Positions 1-6,429 of a stretch of 7,465 nucleotides of DNA are shown piece by piece. Location: contig CAJXXJ010000171.1 of NCBI GenBank assembly GCA_913062745.1, positions 1 through 7,465 on the forward strand, given 5' to 3'. The notes under the pieces are model-generated. The model was not told where the DNA came from and did not search any database. It saw only the letters and a list, made by a program, of their open reading frames with translations. Each line of letters opens with the position of its first letter. Within the stretch, counting starts at the first letter, position 1. A program made the translations under genes and the position numbers. Source of the DNA: an uncultured Phaeodactylibacter sp. (GTDB taxonomy: Bacteria > Bacteroidota > Bacteroidia > Chitinophagales > Saprospiraceae).

Positions 1-1384
1 GCAGGCTCATCAGGCTGTTGGCGAAGACGAGGTTGTTCATCATGCGGTGGCGCTGCTCTCGGTGGAGGAGCTCAATTTCTGATTTTTGGGCCTGGATGCG
101 CTGCCGTTGGCGGTAGAGGAAAGTGGATAAGCCGGCCAGAGCAATTAAACCCAGCCCAAGGCCACCCAGCCCCATACGCTGATTGCGGTTGATGCTGGCC
201 TGCAGCTCATTCTCGCGCTGCAGGGCTTGGTTTTGGAGTTCTTTTTGTTCGGTTTGGTATTTGGTTTCGATTTCGGTGATGGCGGCTAGTTTTTCGATGG
301 ACTCGATACTATCGGTGTAAATCTGTTTTTGCTTCAAAAAAGCCAGTGCTTTCTCCCAGTCTTTCTCCGCCTCGTAGATTTTGGCTTTCATCTCATAGAT
401 TACTGCCTGCTCCGTCAGATTGGAAGAAGACACCTGTTCCTCTGCTAAGTCTAAGAATTCCCGCGCCCGGCCTAAGTCGCCCGATCTGTAATACAGCTTC
501 ACAAAGTTGTTCCATACCAACAAAAAACTCCTTTTTAGCCCCCGCTCTTTACAAATTTCGGCTGCCTGAGCCAAGGCTTCCTCCGCCATCTTATAACGCT
601 CAAGGTTCATATAAGCAATACCCAAGTTCAGGTAGGTGAGCTCAGGCTCACTGGCGTAATCAATGAGTTTTTTGCTTTTCAGCAAAAAAACCAAAGCTTC
701 TGAGTGTTTTCCCTGCTTCATATTCAATATACCCAAACTGGAAAAAACCACGCCATGAACGACTGGGTTCCCGGTAATTTCAAGCAGCTCCTGATAGCTT
801 TTCTCTGCCTTTTCATAATTCTCCAGCCTGGTCAGCAGATTAGCTTGATTATACTTTGCTGCAAGCTGATTCTTCTGATCGCCACTTCGGTCAAAATAGA
901 CCGCTGCGGTGTTAAAATGCTCAGCCGCACTTACAAATTCACTTTTATCCCGATAGGTAAAACCCAGATATTGATACAGGCTGCCGATATGACTCAAATA
1001 ACTTACCGCCTCGCTCTTTCCTTCAAACCTAAGAATTGACGATTTCAACAGTTGGGCACAACTATCCAGCTCATTCGCCGCCAACAGCCCATTGGCGTAT
1101 ACGATAATCGCCTTCAACTCACTATTGCCACTATCATCCAATGCTTGAGCATGAGGCAAAACCTTTCGGATAAACTCCAAAGATGCATTATTATCTTTCC
1201 TCAAAAGCGTATCAGCATAGTTAATAAGCATTTGTACCTCTTTACTGGTCAGCCTACCATGCTCTTCCTCTACCATTTTTTCGGCAAATTGCCCCAAACT
1301 ATCCACCACCCCGTCCTGCCCCCGCACCCCCGCCGGCAACAAGTGAACGAGTATCAGGGACAACAGTACCTTGTATATGCTCAT
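1..1384 (-). CDS. TPR-repeat sensor histidine kinase, HisKA_2-like (C-terminal part beyond the left edge)
   Basis: The first 461 residues of a membrane sensor kinase; the catalytic ATPase domain lies outside the window. The order is: a signal peptide (MSIYKVLLSLILVHLLPAG, cut probably near residue 22); a helical region of TPR-like repeats from about residue 40 to 360 (segments such as YLNLGIAYMNLERYKMAEEA and AKIYEAEKDWEKALAFLKQK); a charged coiled coil at about 370-400; one membrane helix at about 404-422; then a cytoplasmic linker leading to EQRHRMMNNLVFANSLM, which resembles the HisKA_2 dimerisation and phosphoacceptor motif (HRVKNNLQ-type). His446 would be the phosphorylated residue. The ATG at 1384 is chosen because a stop lies five codons upstream in the same frame and a signal peptide follows directly. 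No Shine-Dalgarno sequence is visible. TPR kinases of this shape are common in Bacteroidota; the ligand is unknown. The HisKA_2 assignment rests on one motif at the window edge. Confidence 0.88.
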   Translation of the reverse strand, partial: MSIYKVLLSLILVHLLPAGVRGQDGVVDSLGQFAEKMVEEEHGRLTSKEVQMLINYADTLLRKDNNASLEFIRKVLPHAQALDDSGNSELKAIIVYANGLLAANELDSCAQLLKSSILRFEGKSEAVSYLSHIGSLYQYLGFTYRDKSEFVSAAEHFNTAAVYFDRSGDQKNQLAAKYNQANLLTRLENYEKAEKSYQELLEITGNPVVHGVVFSSLGILNMKQGKHSEALVFLLKSKKLIDYASEPELTYLNLGIAYMNLERYKMAEEALAQAAEICKERGLKRSFLLVWNNFVKLYYRSGDLGRAREFLDLAEEQVSSSNLTEQAVIYEMKAKIYEAEKDWEKALAFLKQKQIYTDSIESIEKLAAITEIETKYQTEQKELQNQALQRENELQASINRNQRMGLGGLGLGLIALAGLSTFLYRQRQRIQAQKSEIELLHREQRHRMMNNLVFANSLMSL

Positions 1385-1523
1385 AACAGTACAACTTTAG
1401 TCATTTACGGAAATAAAAAAGTCAGGCAGGTTAGGAGAAAGACCAGATTTGTGGTCGGCTTGCAGGTTAAAGCTAATAAACATTGTTTAAATTTCCATCG
1501 CAGGGTAGCTTTTTATTGGTGGG

Positions 1524-1739
1524 TTACACTGCTTTCACAATGCGGCCTGACGCAAAAAAGTAAAGCAGTACCACTCCCTTCTGCTTTCGCTGCAAGGTAT
1601 CGTATTGCTTGCCGGATAGCAGCATCTGCCCAAAGGGGCCTCTTTGTAGCCTCATCAAGCCGGTTATCCTGCCATCAGCATTTCCATAGCCCAAAACAAT
1701 GCTTTCGTTGACATGCCAGCCCGTTTGGTAGGCGGAGGT
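1524..1739 (-). other. Unexplained open frame without a clear start (possible small gene or gene remnant)
   Basis: Reading the minus strand from just after a stop at 1742-1740 gives 71 codons ending at a TAA (1526-1524). The translation has a balanced composition, for example VNESIVLGYGNADGRITGLM followed later by GVVLLYFFASGRIVKAV. The only ATG is internal (1655), which would give 43 residues. I recognise no family. It could be a remnant of a decayed gene, a small gene with a non-ATG start, or chance: an overlapping plus-strand frame is also open across this stretch, which weakens the case. Confidence 0.2.
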
Positions 1740-1762
1740 TTATTTTTTGATGGGTTTTATGC

Positions 1763-1770
1763 TACTTTTA
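1763..1770 (+). promoter_or_regulatory. Candidate -7 box for the kinase/regulator operon
   Basis: TACTTTTA differs from the Bacteroidota -7 consensus TAnnTTTG at the last base and lies 17 bases before the ATG at 1788, which would leave a very short leader. No TTG element lies at the usual 17-23 base spacing upstream; the nearest TTG (1747-1749) is only 13 bases away. This is a weak candidate. Confidence 0.2.
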
Positions 1771-1787
1771 AGTGAAACCCCGGTACG

Positions 1788-4700
1788 ATGCGTCGCACTC
1801 TATTGCTTATATGGTATTTTTTGGTAGCTGTACTTCCGGCAGCCTGGCCACAGTACAGCGCTATCTATAACTATACCTCTGAAGACGGCTTACCCATATC
1901 CGAGTTGCAGTGTGTACTTGTGGATAATGAGGGGTACGTCTGGACCGGATCCATTTACGGCGTTTCCCGTTTTGACGGCAAAGCATTTAAGCATTATTCG
2001 ACGGCCGAGGGGCTGCCCAAAAGTGAGGTGCGTGCTGTGCGCAAAGACGCAGCCGGCAATATCTGGCTGGTACACCCGTATGTGCCGCCGGAACTGCAGT
2101 GGGTGACCCTGATTGATTCCGCCGGAATCAAGGCAATTGACCTGATTGCGCAAATTGGAGGGGAAGGCACGCTGCTGGAAACCAGTCTGGGCGATGGCAT
2201 GACTGCTTTCAATCGTAAAGACGGCAGCATCTGGGAGTACAATTCTGATAATGAGCAGTTTGAGCTACAGTGCCGGCTTCCGGATACCCTAAGCGATCAT
2301 TTCAGGCATACCAATCTGATAGCGCTAAGGGCGCAAAAGAGTTATTTGGCCTACTACTCGGGCCAGGGCCGGAGAAACAGGACTGACTTTTGGCTTTACC
2401 GACCGGCGGACGGGGAGCTGATACAGCTGCCTCACTTTGATGCTCCGCACGCGCTCATACGCCGTACTATAGGAATGTCGCCGGATGGTCAGTTGGCGCT
2501 GCTGGAGGGTAAGCAAGTGTATAGCCTGCAGGCAGGATCATGGGTAGTACAGGCTGCACCGCCGCCCATGGATAAGCTCAACCACCTGGCGCTAGAGGAG
2601 CCTGCGCTGCTGCACTTTGAGCAGGACAATCAGGGCATCACCCGCCTGACCGAAGTGAACGCGGCCGCTCCGGCAGGCTTTTACCTCGAATTCAGGACGC
2701 CCAATGCAGTAAGTGCAGTGGACCGGGCAGCAGATGGCACCTACTGGGTCGCCACCCGCAGTGGATTGCTCCACGTTTTTCCGGCTTTCCTGGATTTACT
2801 GATCAGCCAACCCGAGAATCAGCCCCTGTCCGATGTACACGCTATTTCAGAAGACCGCGAGGGAAATATCTGGTTTGGCTCCTACAACTTCGGCTTCAGC
2901 TACTTTGACGGGAAGCAGCTACAGCGGCCTCATTACGCACCGCTTTCGGAATACCGCGTACTTCCCGGCAGCTACCGCCGGCAAGATGGTGGTATGGCAT
3001 TCTGGTTGTCGGGTGCCGGGAATGTCCCGAACCCCAAAGGCCTCGTCAGTATTACCGGAGACCAACCGCCCGATTACATAATGCGGGATACGCAGGGTTT
3101 TTGTTTCCACCGGGCGTACGACGGGTCAGTAGGGCTGGGGCTAAATATTCATGGGCTGGGTATACTGCAGTCGGAAACAGACCCGCACCCGAAAATTATC
3201 GGAATGGAGAAGGGGTTCCGGCTGGGTAATGTGCTCACCACGGTAAAAGACCGCTACGGCCGCTGGTGGATGGGGCGCTTGAGTACCGGTATTGCCTGCT
3301 ACCTGCCGGATCAGGATACCGTATACAATTTTCTGCGGACAGATGCGGGCCGGGATATCGGTGCGATGAGCAGCCTGATGGATCAGCGGGGCAACCTCTG
3401 GTTTGGGACCAACCGGGGGCTTTACTTTTTCGACAACCACGCCGACATTAACTGGGGTAGCTTACAGCCCTACCGGGACTTTCAGCAGGTAGGTGCCAGC
3501 CTGATTGACACCTCTATTGTCACCACCCTACTCCTTTATCAGGACACCTTGCTGCTCCTGGGCAACCGGGACGGGCTGGGTATCGTCCACCTGCCTTCCT
3601 TCTATGATCCGAAGCAGCCCACCCGGATATACCGCATCGGGCGGCAGGACGGCTACCAGGGCCTGGCTGTCGAGCAAAATACATTGATGACAGACCAAAG
3701 GGGGCGGGTATGGGTAGGCTCTGATGCCGGGGCGCACCGGCTCAACCTCAATCTGATGAAACTGGGGAACGAAACGCCTGCTTTCCGCATCAAACAGCTG
3801 GTGTACGCCGGGGCAGCCTATTCCGCAGGGCAGGGCCAAATCCGGCTGCCCCGAAGTTTTGGCCCTCAGCGGTTGGAGGTGCACCTGGAGCCTGAATGGG
3901 ACCCCGTGCGGCCCAACCACCTGCAGTTTTCCTGCAGGCTGTCCACAGATACATCCGCAGTAATCACGACCGATAGACCGATGATTAATTTTTCAAGCCT
4001 GGCACCCGGGCGCTACGAGCTGGATATTTGGGCCCATAAAGATGGCCTGCGGTCCGCAACACAGCGGCTGTATATACATATTCCCGGCAATATCTGGAAA
4101 ACCGCCTGGCCGTATCTGGGTCTGCTGCTGCTATCGGGCCCGCTCATCTGGCTGTACTTCCGCAAACAACAGCAGCAGCGCATTGAGCAGGACCGCCTGC
4201 AGGTGCAGGCTATCGTCAATCAGCTCAATCCGCACTTCATCAATAACGCCCTGCAGTGGATTCAAATCCGGGTATACAAGGATAAGGAAGCCGTGAGCGT
4301 GCTATCCAAACTGGGGGCCAATATCCGGCTGGTATTCAGAAACAGCAGGGAGAAAAAAGCCCATCACAGCCTGAGCGAAGAGTTGCAGCTGGTGGAAAAC
4401 TACCTGTTCATTCAGAAAAAGCGATTCGGGGGCCATCTTTCTTTTGAGCTGCCGTCCGCAAGACAGGTTGAGCGGCTGGGGCATATAAAAGTCCTGCTGA
4501 TGCAACTGCAAATCCACTGCGAAAACGCCATTGAGCACGGTATCGTCAATCGGGAGGAGCCGGGGTATCTGAAAGTCAGCATCTCGGAAGATCATGATTA
4601 CCTGGTGCTTAAGGTGGAGGACAACGGCATCGGGCGTAGAAAAGCTGCTGAGCTCGGCTCCCGCGGCACAGAGCGCGGCACCAAAATGCTGGAGCGGCTG

Positions 4701-4841
4701 GCCAAAATCCACAACAGGCAGAATGTCTTTCCCATCTATTCCAGATACGAGGACGACATCTTCACCGGCGAGAACGGAGAAAGCTATGGTACCCGGGTCC
4801 TCATTTTTATTCCAAAAAAGTTTGATTATGAATTCAAATAA
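1788..4841 (+). CDS. Beta-propeller sensor histidine kinase, LytS/His_kinase (PF06580) type
   Basis: A 1017-residue membrane sensor that should autophosphorylate and pass phosphate to the regulator encoded next to it. A signal peptide (MRRTLLLIWYFLVAVLPAAW) is followed by a periplasmic region with at least seven two-component-propeller repeats of the type D-x-x-G-x-x-W-x-G. They are clear near residues 42-60, 85-95, 310-331, 352-378, 485-508, 528-549 and 631-655 (for example EDREGNIWFGS and MDQRGNLWFGT); residues 96-305 are more divergent. A Y_Y_Y-like beta domain lies at about 691-765 and one membrane helix at about 774-791. The cytoplasmic kinase has NQLNPHFINNALQ with phosphoacceptor His816, an N box HCENAIEHGI (Asn913) and a G box DNGIG (945-949), so it looks catalytically complete. 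The phosphoacceptor motif has IN where many relatives have LF. There is no fused regulator or AraC domain; the partner is the overlapping downstream gene. The ligand is unknown. Confidence 0.95.
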   Translation: MRRTLLLIWYFLVAVLPAAWPQYSAIYNYTSEDGLPISELQCVLVDNEGYVWTGSIYGVSRFDGKAFKHYSTAEGLPKSEVRAVRKDAAGNIWLVHPYVPPELQWVTLIDSAGIKAIDLIAQIGGEGTLLETSLGDGMTAFNRKDGSIWEYNSDNEQFELQCRLPDTLSDHFRHTNLIALRAQKSYLAYYSGQGRRNRTDFWLYRPADGELIQLPHFDAPHALIRRTIGMSPDGQLALLEGKQVYSLQAGSWVVQAAPPPMDKLNHLALEEPALLHFEQDNQGITRLTEVNAAAPAGFYLEFRTPNAVSAVDRAADGTYWVATRSGLLHVFPAFLDLLISQPENQPLSDVHAISEDREGNIWFGSYNFGFSYFDGKQLQRPHYAPLSEYRVLPGSYRRQDGGMAFWLSGAGNVPNPKGLVSITGDQPPDYIMRDTQGFCFHRAYDGSVGLGLNIHGLGILQSETDPHPKIIGMEKGFRLGNVLTTVKDRYGRWWMGRLSTGIACYLPDQDTVYNFLRTDAGRDIGAMSSLMDQRGNLWFGTNRGLYFFDNHADINWGSLQPYRDFQQVGASLIDTSIVTTLLLYQDTLLLLGNRDGLGIVHLPSFYDPKQPTRIYRIGRQDGYQGLAVEQNTLMTDQRGRVWVGSDAGAHRLNLNLMKLGNETPAFRIKQLVYAGAAYSAGQGQIRLPRSFGPQRLEVHLEPEWDPVRPNHLQFSCRLSTDTSAVITTDRPMINFSSLAPGRYELDIWAHKDGLRSATQRLYIHIPGNIWKTAWPYLGLLLLSGPLIWLYFRKQQQQRIEQDRLQVQAIVNQLNPHFINNALQWIQIRVYKDKEAVSVLSKLGANIRLVFRNSREKKAHHSLSEELQLVENYLFIQKKRFGGHLSFELPSARQVERLGHIKVLLMQLQIHCENAIEHGIVNREEPGYLKVSISEDHDYLVLKVEDNGIGRRKAAELGSRGTERGTKMLERLAKIHNRQNVFPIYSRYEDDIFTGENGESYGTRVLIFIPKKFDYEFK

Positions 4842-5592
4842 TCCCCTGCTCCGCTGCGTAGTGGTGGAAGATGAAGCCGAAAGCCGGCAGTGGCTGTGCG
4901 ACCGCCTCAATGAGATGCGGGGCGTGGAGGTAGTCGGGTCCGCCGATAAGTTCAATCAGGCCTTCCTGACTATCGTGCAGCAACAGCCCAACGCCCTTTT
5001 TCTGGATATCAAGCTCATAGGCGGAGATGCCTTTCAGCTGTTGCAACGGCTGCGTGAGCACGAAATCCCCATTCCACCGGTCGTAATGGTCACCGCTTTC
5101 GAAGAATACGCTATGCAAACGCTCAACGACTGGGGAAACCACGTCAAAAAATACCTGAAAAAACCCTTCCTGGAAAACTGGGAAGAAAAACTACAGGATT
5201 GTATCGACACCCTTATCGTTGCCAACAACCTGGAAGCAGAAGCAGCGGCCATGCCGGAGGGCGATGATTTTACTTTCGTAAAAGACGGAGCACAGCTCAT
5301 CCGGGTCAACTACCGGGACCTGCTTTGGATAGAGGTAGCCGGAGGAGGCGCAGTATTTCTGGTGACCGATGAGCTGCAGGTAAAAAGAGATATAACACTA
5401 GCCAAAATACTGAAGGAGCTGCCGGGCTACTTCCAGCAGATAAGCCGCGATAAGGCCGTTAACCTGCAACGGGTGCTGCGGGTGGACCGCCGGGACCGCG
5501 GCGCGATGCTGCCTTATCAGGGAAAGGAAAAGTTCCTCGGCATCGGCGATACCTATTACCAGGATTTGCTTAACCGCCTGAAGATTTACTAA
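4828..5592 (+). CDS. LytTR-family response regulator
   Basis: A 254-residue cytoplasmic transcription regulator. The receiver domain (about residues 8-130) has the acidic pair Glu14-Asp15 in VVVEDE, phosphoacceptor Asp60 in LFLDIKL, Thr89 in MVTAFEE and the conserved Lys112-Pro113 in YLKKPF. A linker rich in Ala and Glu leads to a LytTR DNA-binding domain (about 148-252; DLLWIEVAGGGAVFLVT, then FQQISRDKAVNL, the usual place of the HRS-VN motif). The ATG at 4828 puts the receiver domain right at the N terminus. It lies inside the kinase gene, overlapping its last 14 bases, which points to co-transcription and translational coupling. A longer reading from 4594 is open in the same frame, but its extra residues lie entirely within kinase coding sequence and have no domain character. 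LytTR proteins usually bind paired direct repeats; I could not identify such sites with confidence. Likely target of the kinase encoded at 1788-4841. Confidence 0.95.
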   Translation: MNSNNPLLRCVVVEDEAESRQWLCDRLNEMRGVEVVGSADKFNQAFLTIVQQQPNALFLDIKLIGGDAFQLLQRLREHEIPIPPVVMVTAFEEYAMQTLNDWGNHVKKYLKKPFLENWEEKLQDCIDTLIVANNLEAEAAAMPEGDDFTFVKDGAQLIRVNYRDLLWIEVAGGGAVFLVTDELQVKRDITLAKILKELPGYFQQISRDKAVNLQRVLRVDRRDRGAMLPYQGKEKFLGIGDTYYQDLLNRLKIY

Positions 5593-5631
5593 AAAAGCAC
5601 CCTCTCAAAACGTGTAGCTTCAAGGGGGTGC
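5591..5631 (-). terminator. Hairpin terminator in the convergent gap, minus-strand orientation
   Basis: GCACCC (5597-5602) pairs with GGGTGC (5626-5631). On the minus strand the stem is extended by two more pairs after one mismatch and is followed at once by six T residues (complement of 5591-5596). That is the form of an intrinsic terminator for transcription coming from the minus-strand gene at 5756-6319. Read on the plus strand the same hairpin has a G-U pair in place of the mismatch but no T run. The T run overlaps the regulator's TAA stop (5590-5592). Confidence 0.6.
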
Positions 5632-5720
5632 CCGTTCAACGTCATGCCTGGACAATATCAGTATACCTGGCTTCTGACGCCTGGTTTTCCCGGCAACGCC
5701 CGGTTTATTCCTCACGAAAT

Positions 5721-5751
5721 AAGCCCGGCGGAGCAATGAGTTGGCTTTTTT
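5721..5751 (+). terminator. Weak candidate terminator for the kinase/regulator operon
   Basis: AAGCC (5721-5725) can pair with GGCTT (5743-5747), and the T run TTTTTT covers 5746-5751. The stem is short (five pairs, with three further A-T pairs past one mismatch) and the loop is 17 bases, so this is only a candidate. An overlapping imperfect inverted repeat, CCGGTTTATT (5699-5708) with AATAAGCCCGG (5718-5728), could compete with it. Confidence 0.25.
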
Positions 5752-5755
5752 CCCT

Positions 5756-6319
5756 TTAGACTTCCAGCCCCGCCTCCTTCCCCATCTTCGCCAGTATCTC
5801 ATCTTGCCGCAGCTGCCGGTGCAGCTTCTCAAAATCCTCTTCAAAGTCCAGCTGGTAGTCTTCGTGCAGTTTATCCAGCAGTTTGTGCAGTTTGGCCACC
5901 CGTTGAATGATGTACTTGTCCAGGGTGCGCCTACGGCCTTTGCTGAAGCGCTCCACTTTGTGGCTATGGAGCTGCAGCGTATAGTTGAGCATGAAAAGGT
6001 TGAGCTCAATTTCGCCGTACTTATCGCGCGTGGTTTTAACGTGGCGGTTGATCTGCCCGCTTATAGACCGCAGGTCGAGCAGCAGGTAGCCCGGAGAGTA
6101 GAAGTGCTCAGCCTCTTCTCTCAGCGTTTGCTGTATGTGTTTTTTCAGGTCTTCCCGGCGCTCCTCCTGCGTAGCCGAGCCTTCGAGCAGCTGATAGCTC
6201 AATTTTTCCACCAATGCTTCGTCTTTGGCAACCAGCCGAAAAAGCAGTTTGTCTTTCTCTTTGCCGGGTAGCCGGCTGATCGCCTCCTTAAGTTCGTCAG
6301 ATAGTTTTTGCCTGGGCAT
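5756..6319 (-). CDS. Hypothetical protein, 187 residues, charged and helical
   Basis: I do not recognise this family. The protein is rich in Lys, Glu, Arg, Leu and Gln and should be almost all alpha-helix, with coiled-coil-like stretches such as KEKDKLLFRLVAKDEALVEK (near residue 20) and LHKLLDKLHEDYQLDFEEDF towards the C terminus. It has no signal peptide, membrane segment, cysteine pair or evident catalytic motif, so it is probably cytoplasmic. A basic patch VERFSKGRRRTLDKYI follows the middle. The ATG at 6319 (MPRQKLSDEL) is preferred; an ATG at 6394 in the same frame would add 25 residues that look non-conserved and would place the start only 35 bases from the divergent thioredoxin start. 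It is convergent with the regulator gene and ends 164 bases from it. It could be a structural, nucleic-acid-binding or regulatory protein; the sequence does not decide. Confidence 0.82.
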   Translation of the reverse strand: MPRQKLSDELKEAISRLPGKEKDKLLFRLVAKDEALVEKLSYQLLEGSATQEERREDLKKHIQQTLREEAEHFYSPGYLLLDLRSISGQINRHVKTTRDKYGEIELNLFMLNYTLQLHSHKVERFSKGRRRTLDKYIIQRVAKLHKLLDKLHEDYQLDFEEDFEKLHRQLRQDEILAKMGKEAGLEV

Positions 6320-6339
6320 ATGTGAATTGCTGTTTGTGG

Positions 6340-6347
6340 AAAAGATA
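6340..6347 (-). promoter_or_regulatory. Candidate -7 box for the 187-residue protein gene
   Basis: On the minus strand TATCTTTT (6347 to 6340) matches TAnnTTTG except for the last base and lies 20 bases before the ATG at 6319. If real, it would exclude the longer start at 6394. No clear upstream TTG element is seen at the right spacing. Confidence 0.3.
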
Positions 6348-6403
6348 GCAAACTTCCGGAGCTTCCTGTGCGAAATATCACCAAACCCCGGCACTGAGCC
6401 CTT

Positions 6404-6411
6404 TAATTTTG
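6404..6411 (+). promoter_or_regulatory. -7 promoter element (TAATTTTG) of the thioredoxin gene
   Basis: TAATTTTG is an exact match to the Bacteroidota primary-sigma -7 consensus TAnnTTTG. Transcription would start a few bases downstream, giving a leader of roughly 10-15 bases before the ATG at 6430. This argues against translation from the TTG at 6409, which lies inside the box. The usual TTG at about -33 is not evident. Confidence 0.5.
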
Positions 6412-6429
6412 TGGCAAAACACAGTCATT

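Larger units (their letters stand above)
1385..1787. other. Intergenic region between two divergent sensor-kinase genes
   Basis: This 403-bp gap separates the divergent starts and should hold both promoters. It looks more AT-rich than the downstream operon. No RNA gene, tandem repeat or long palindrome was found. A weak Bacteroidota-type -7 candidate for the plus-strand operon is TACTTTTA at 1763-1770, one mismatch from TAnnTTTG, but no TTG lies at the expected spacing upstream. A small hairpin CAAAGGGGCCTCTTTG sits at 1631-1646. A 71-codon open frame on the minus strand (listed separately) is the only protein-like content. Confidence 0.7.

Noticed and set aside
1421..1550. GTCAGG near 1421 and CCTGAC near 1545 as a possible inverted repeat
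   Set aside because: Six bases over 120 bp is expected by chance, and there is no extended symmetry.
1631..1646. Small hairpin CAAAGGGGCCTCTTTG in the kinase-kinase gap
   Set aside because: Only five strong pairs, no T run and no position relative to a gene that would make it a terminator or operator.
1052..1711. Plus-strand open frame of 219 codons over the TPR kinase start and gap
   Set aside because: Most of it is antisense to the well-supported TPR kinase, its composition is not protein-like, and it crosses the kinase start without any domain signal.
4594..4827. Longer start for the LytTR regulator at 4594
   Set aside because: The extra 78 residues are an out-of-frame reading of the kinase ATPase domain. 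The receiver domain begins right after the ATG at 4828.
4302..4955. Minus-strand open frame of 217 codons
   Set aside because: Antisense to the kinase ATPase domain and the regulator start, both of which are clearly coding; no recognisable domain.
5741..6271. Plus-strand open frame of 176 codons
   Set aside because: Mirror of the 187-residue minus-strand gene; its Phe/Gln/Val-rich composition is what antisense of a Lys/Glu/Leu-rich helical gene gives.
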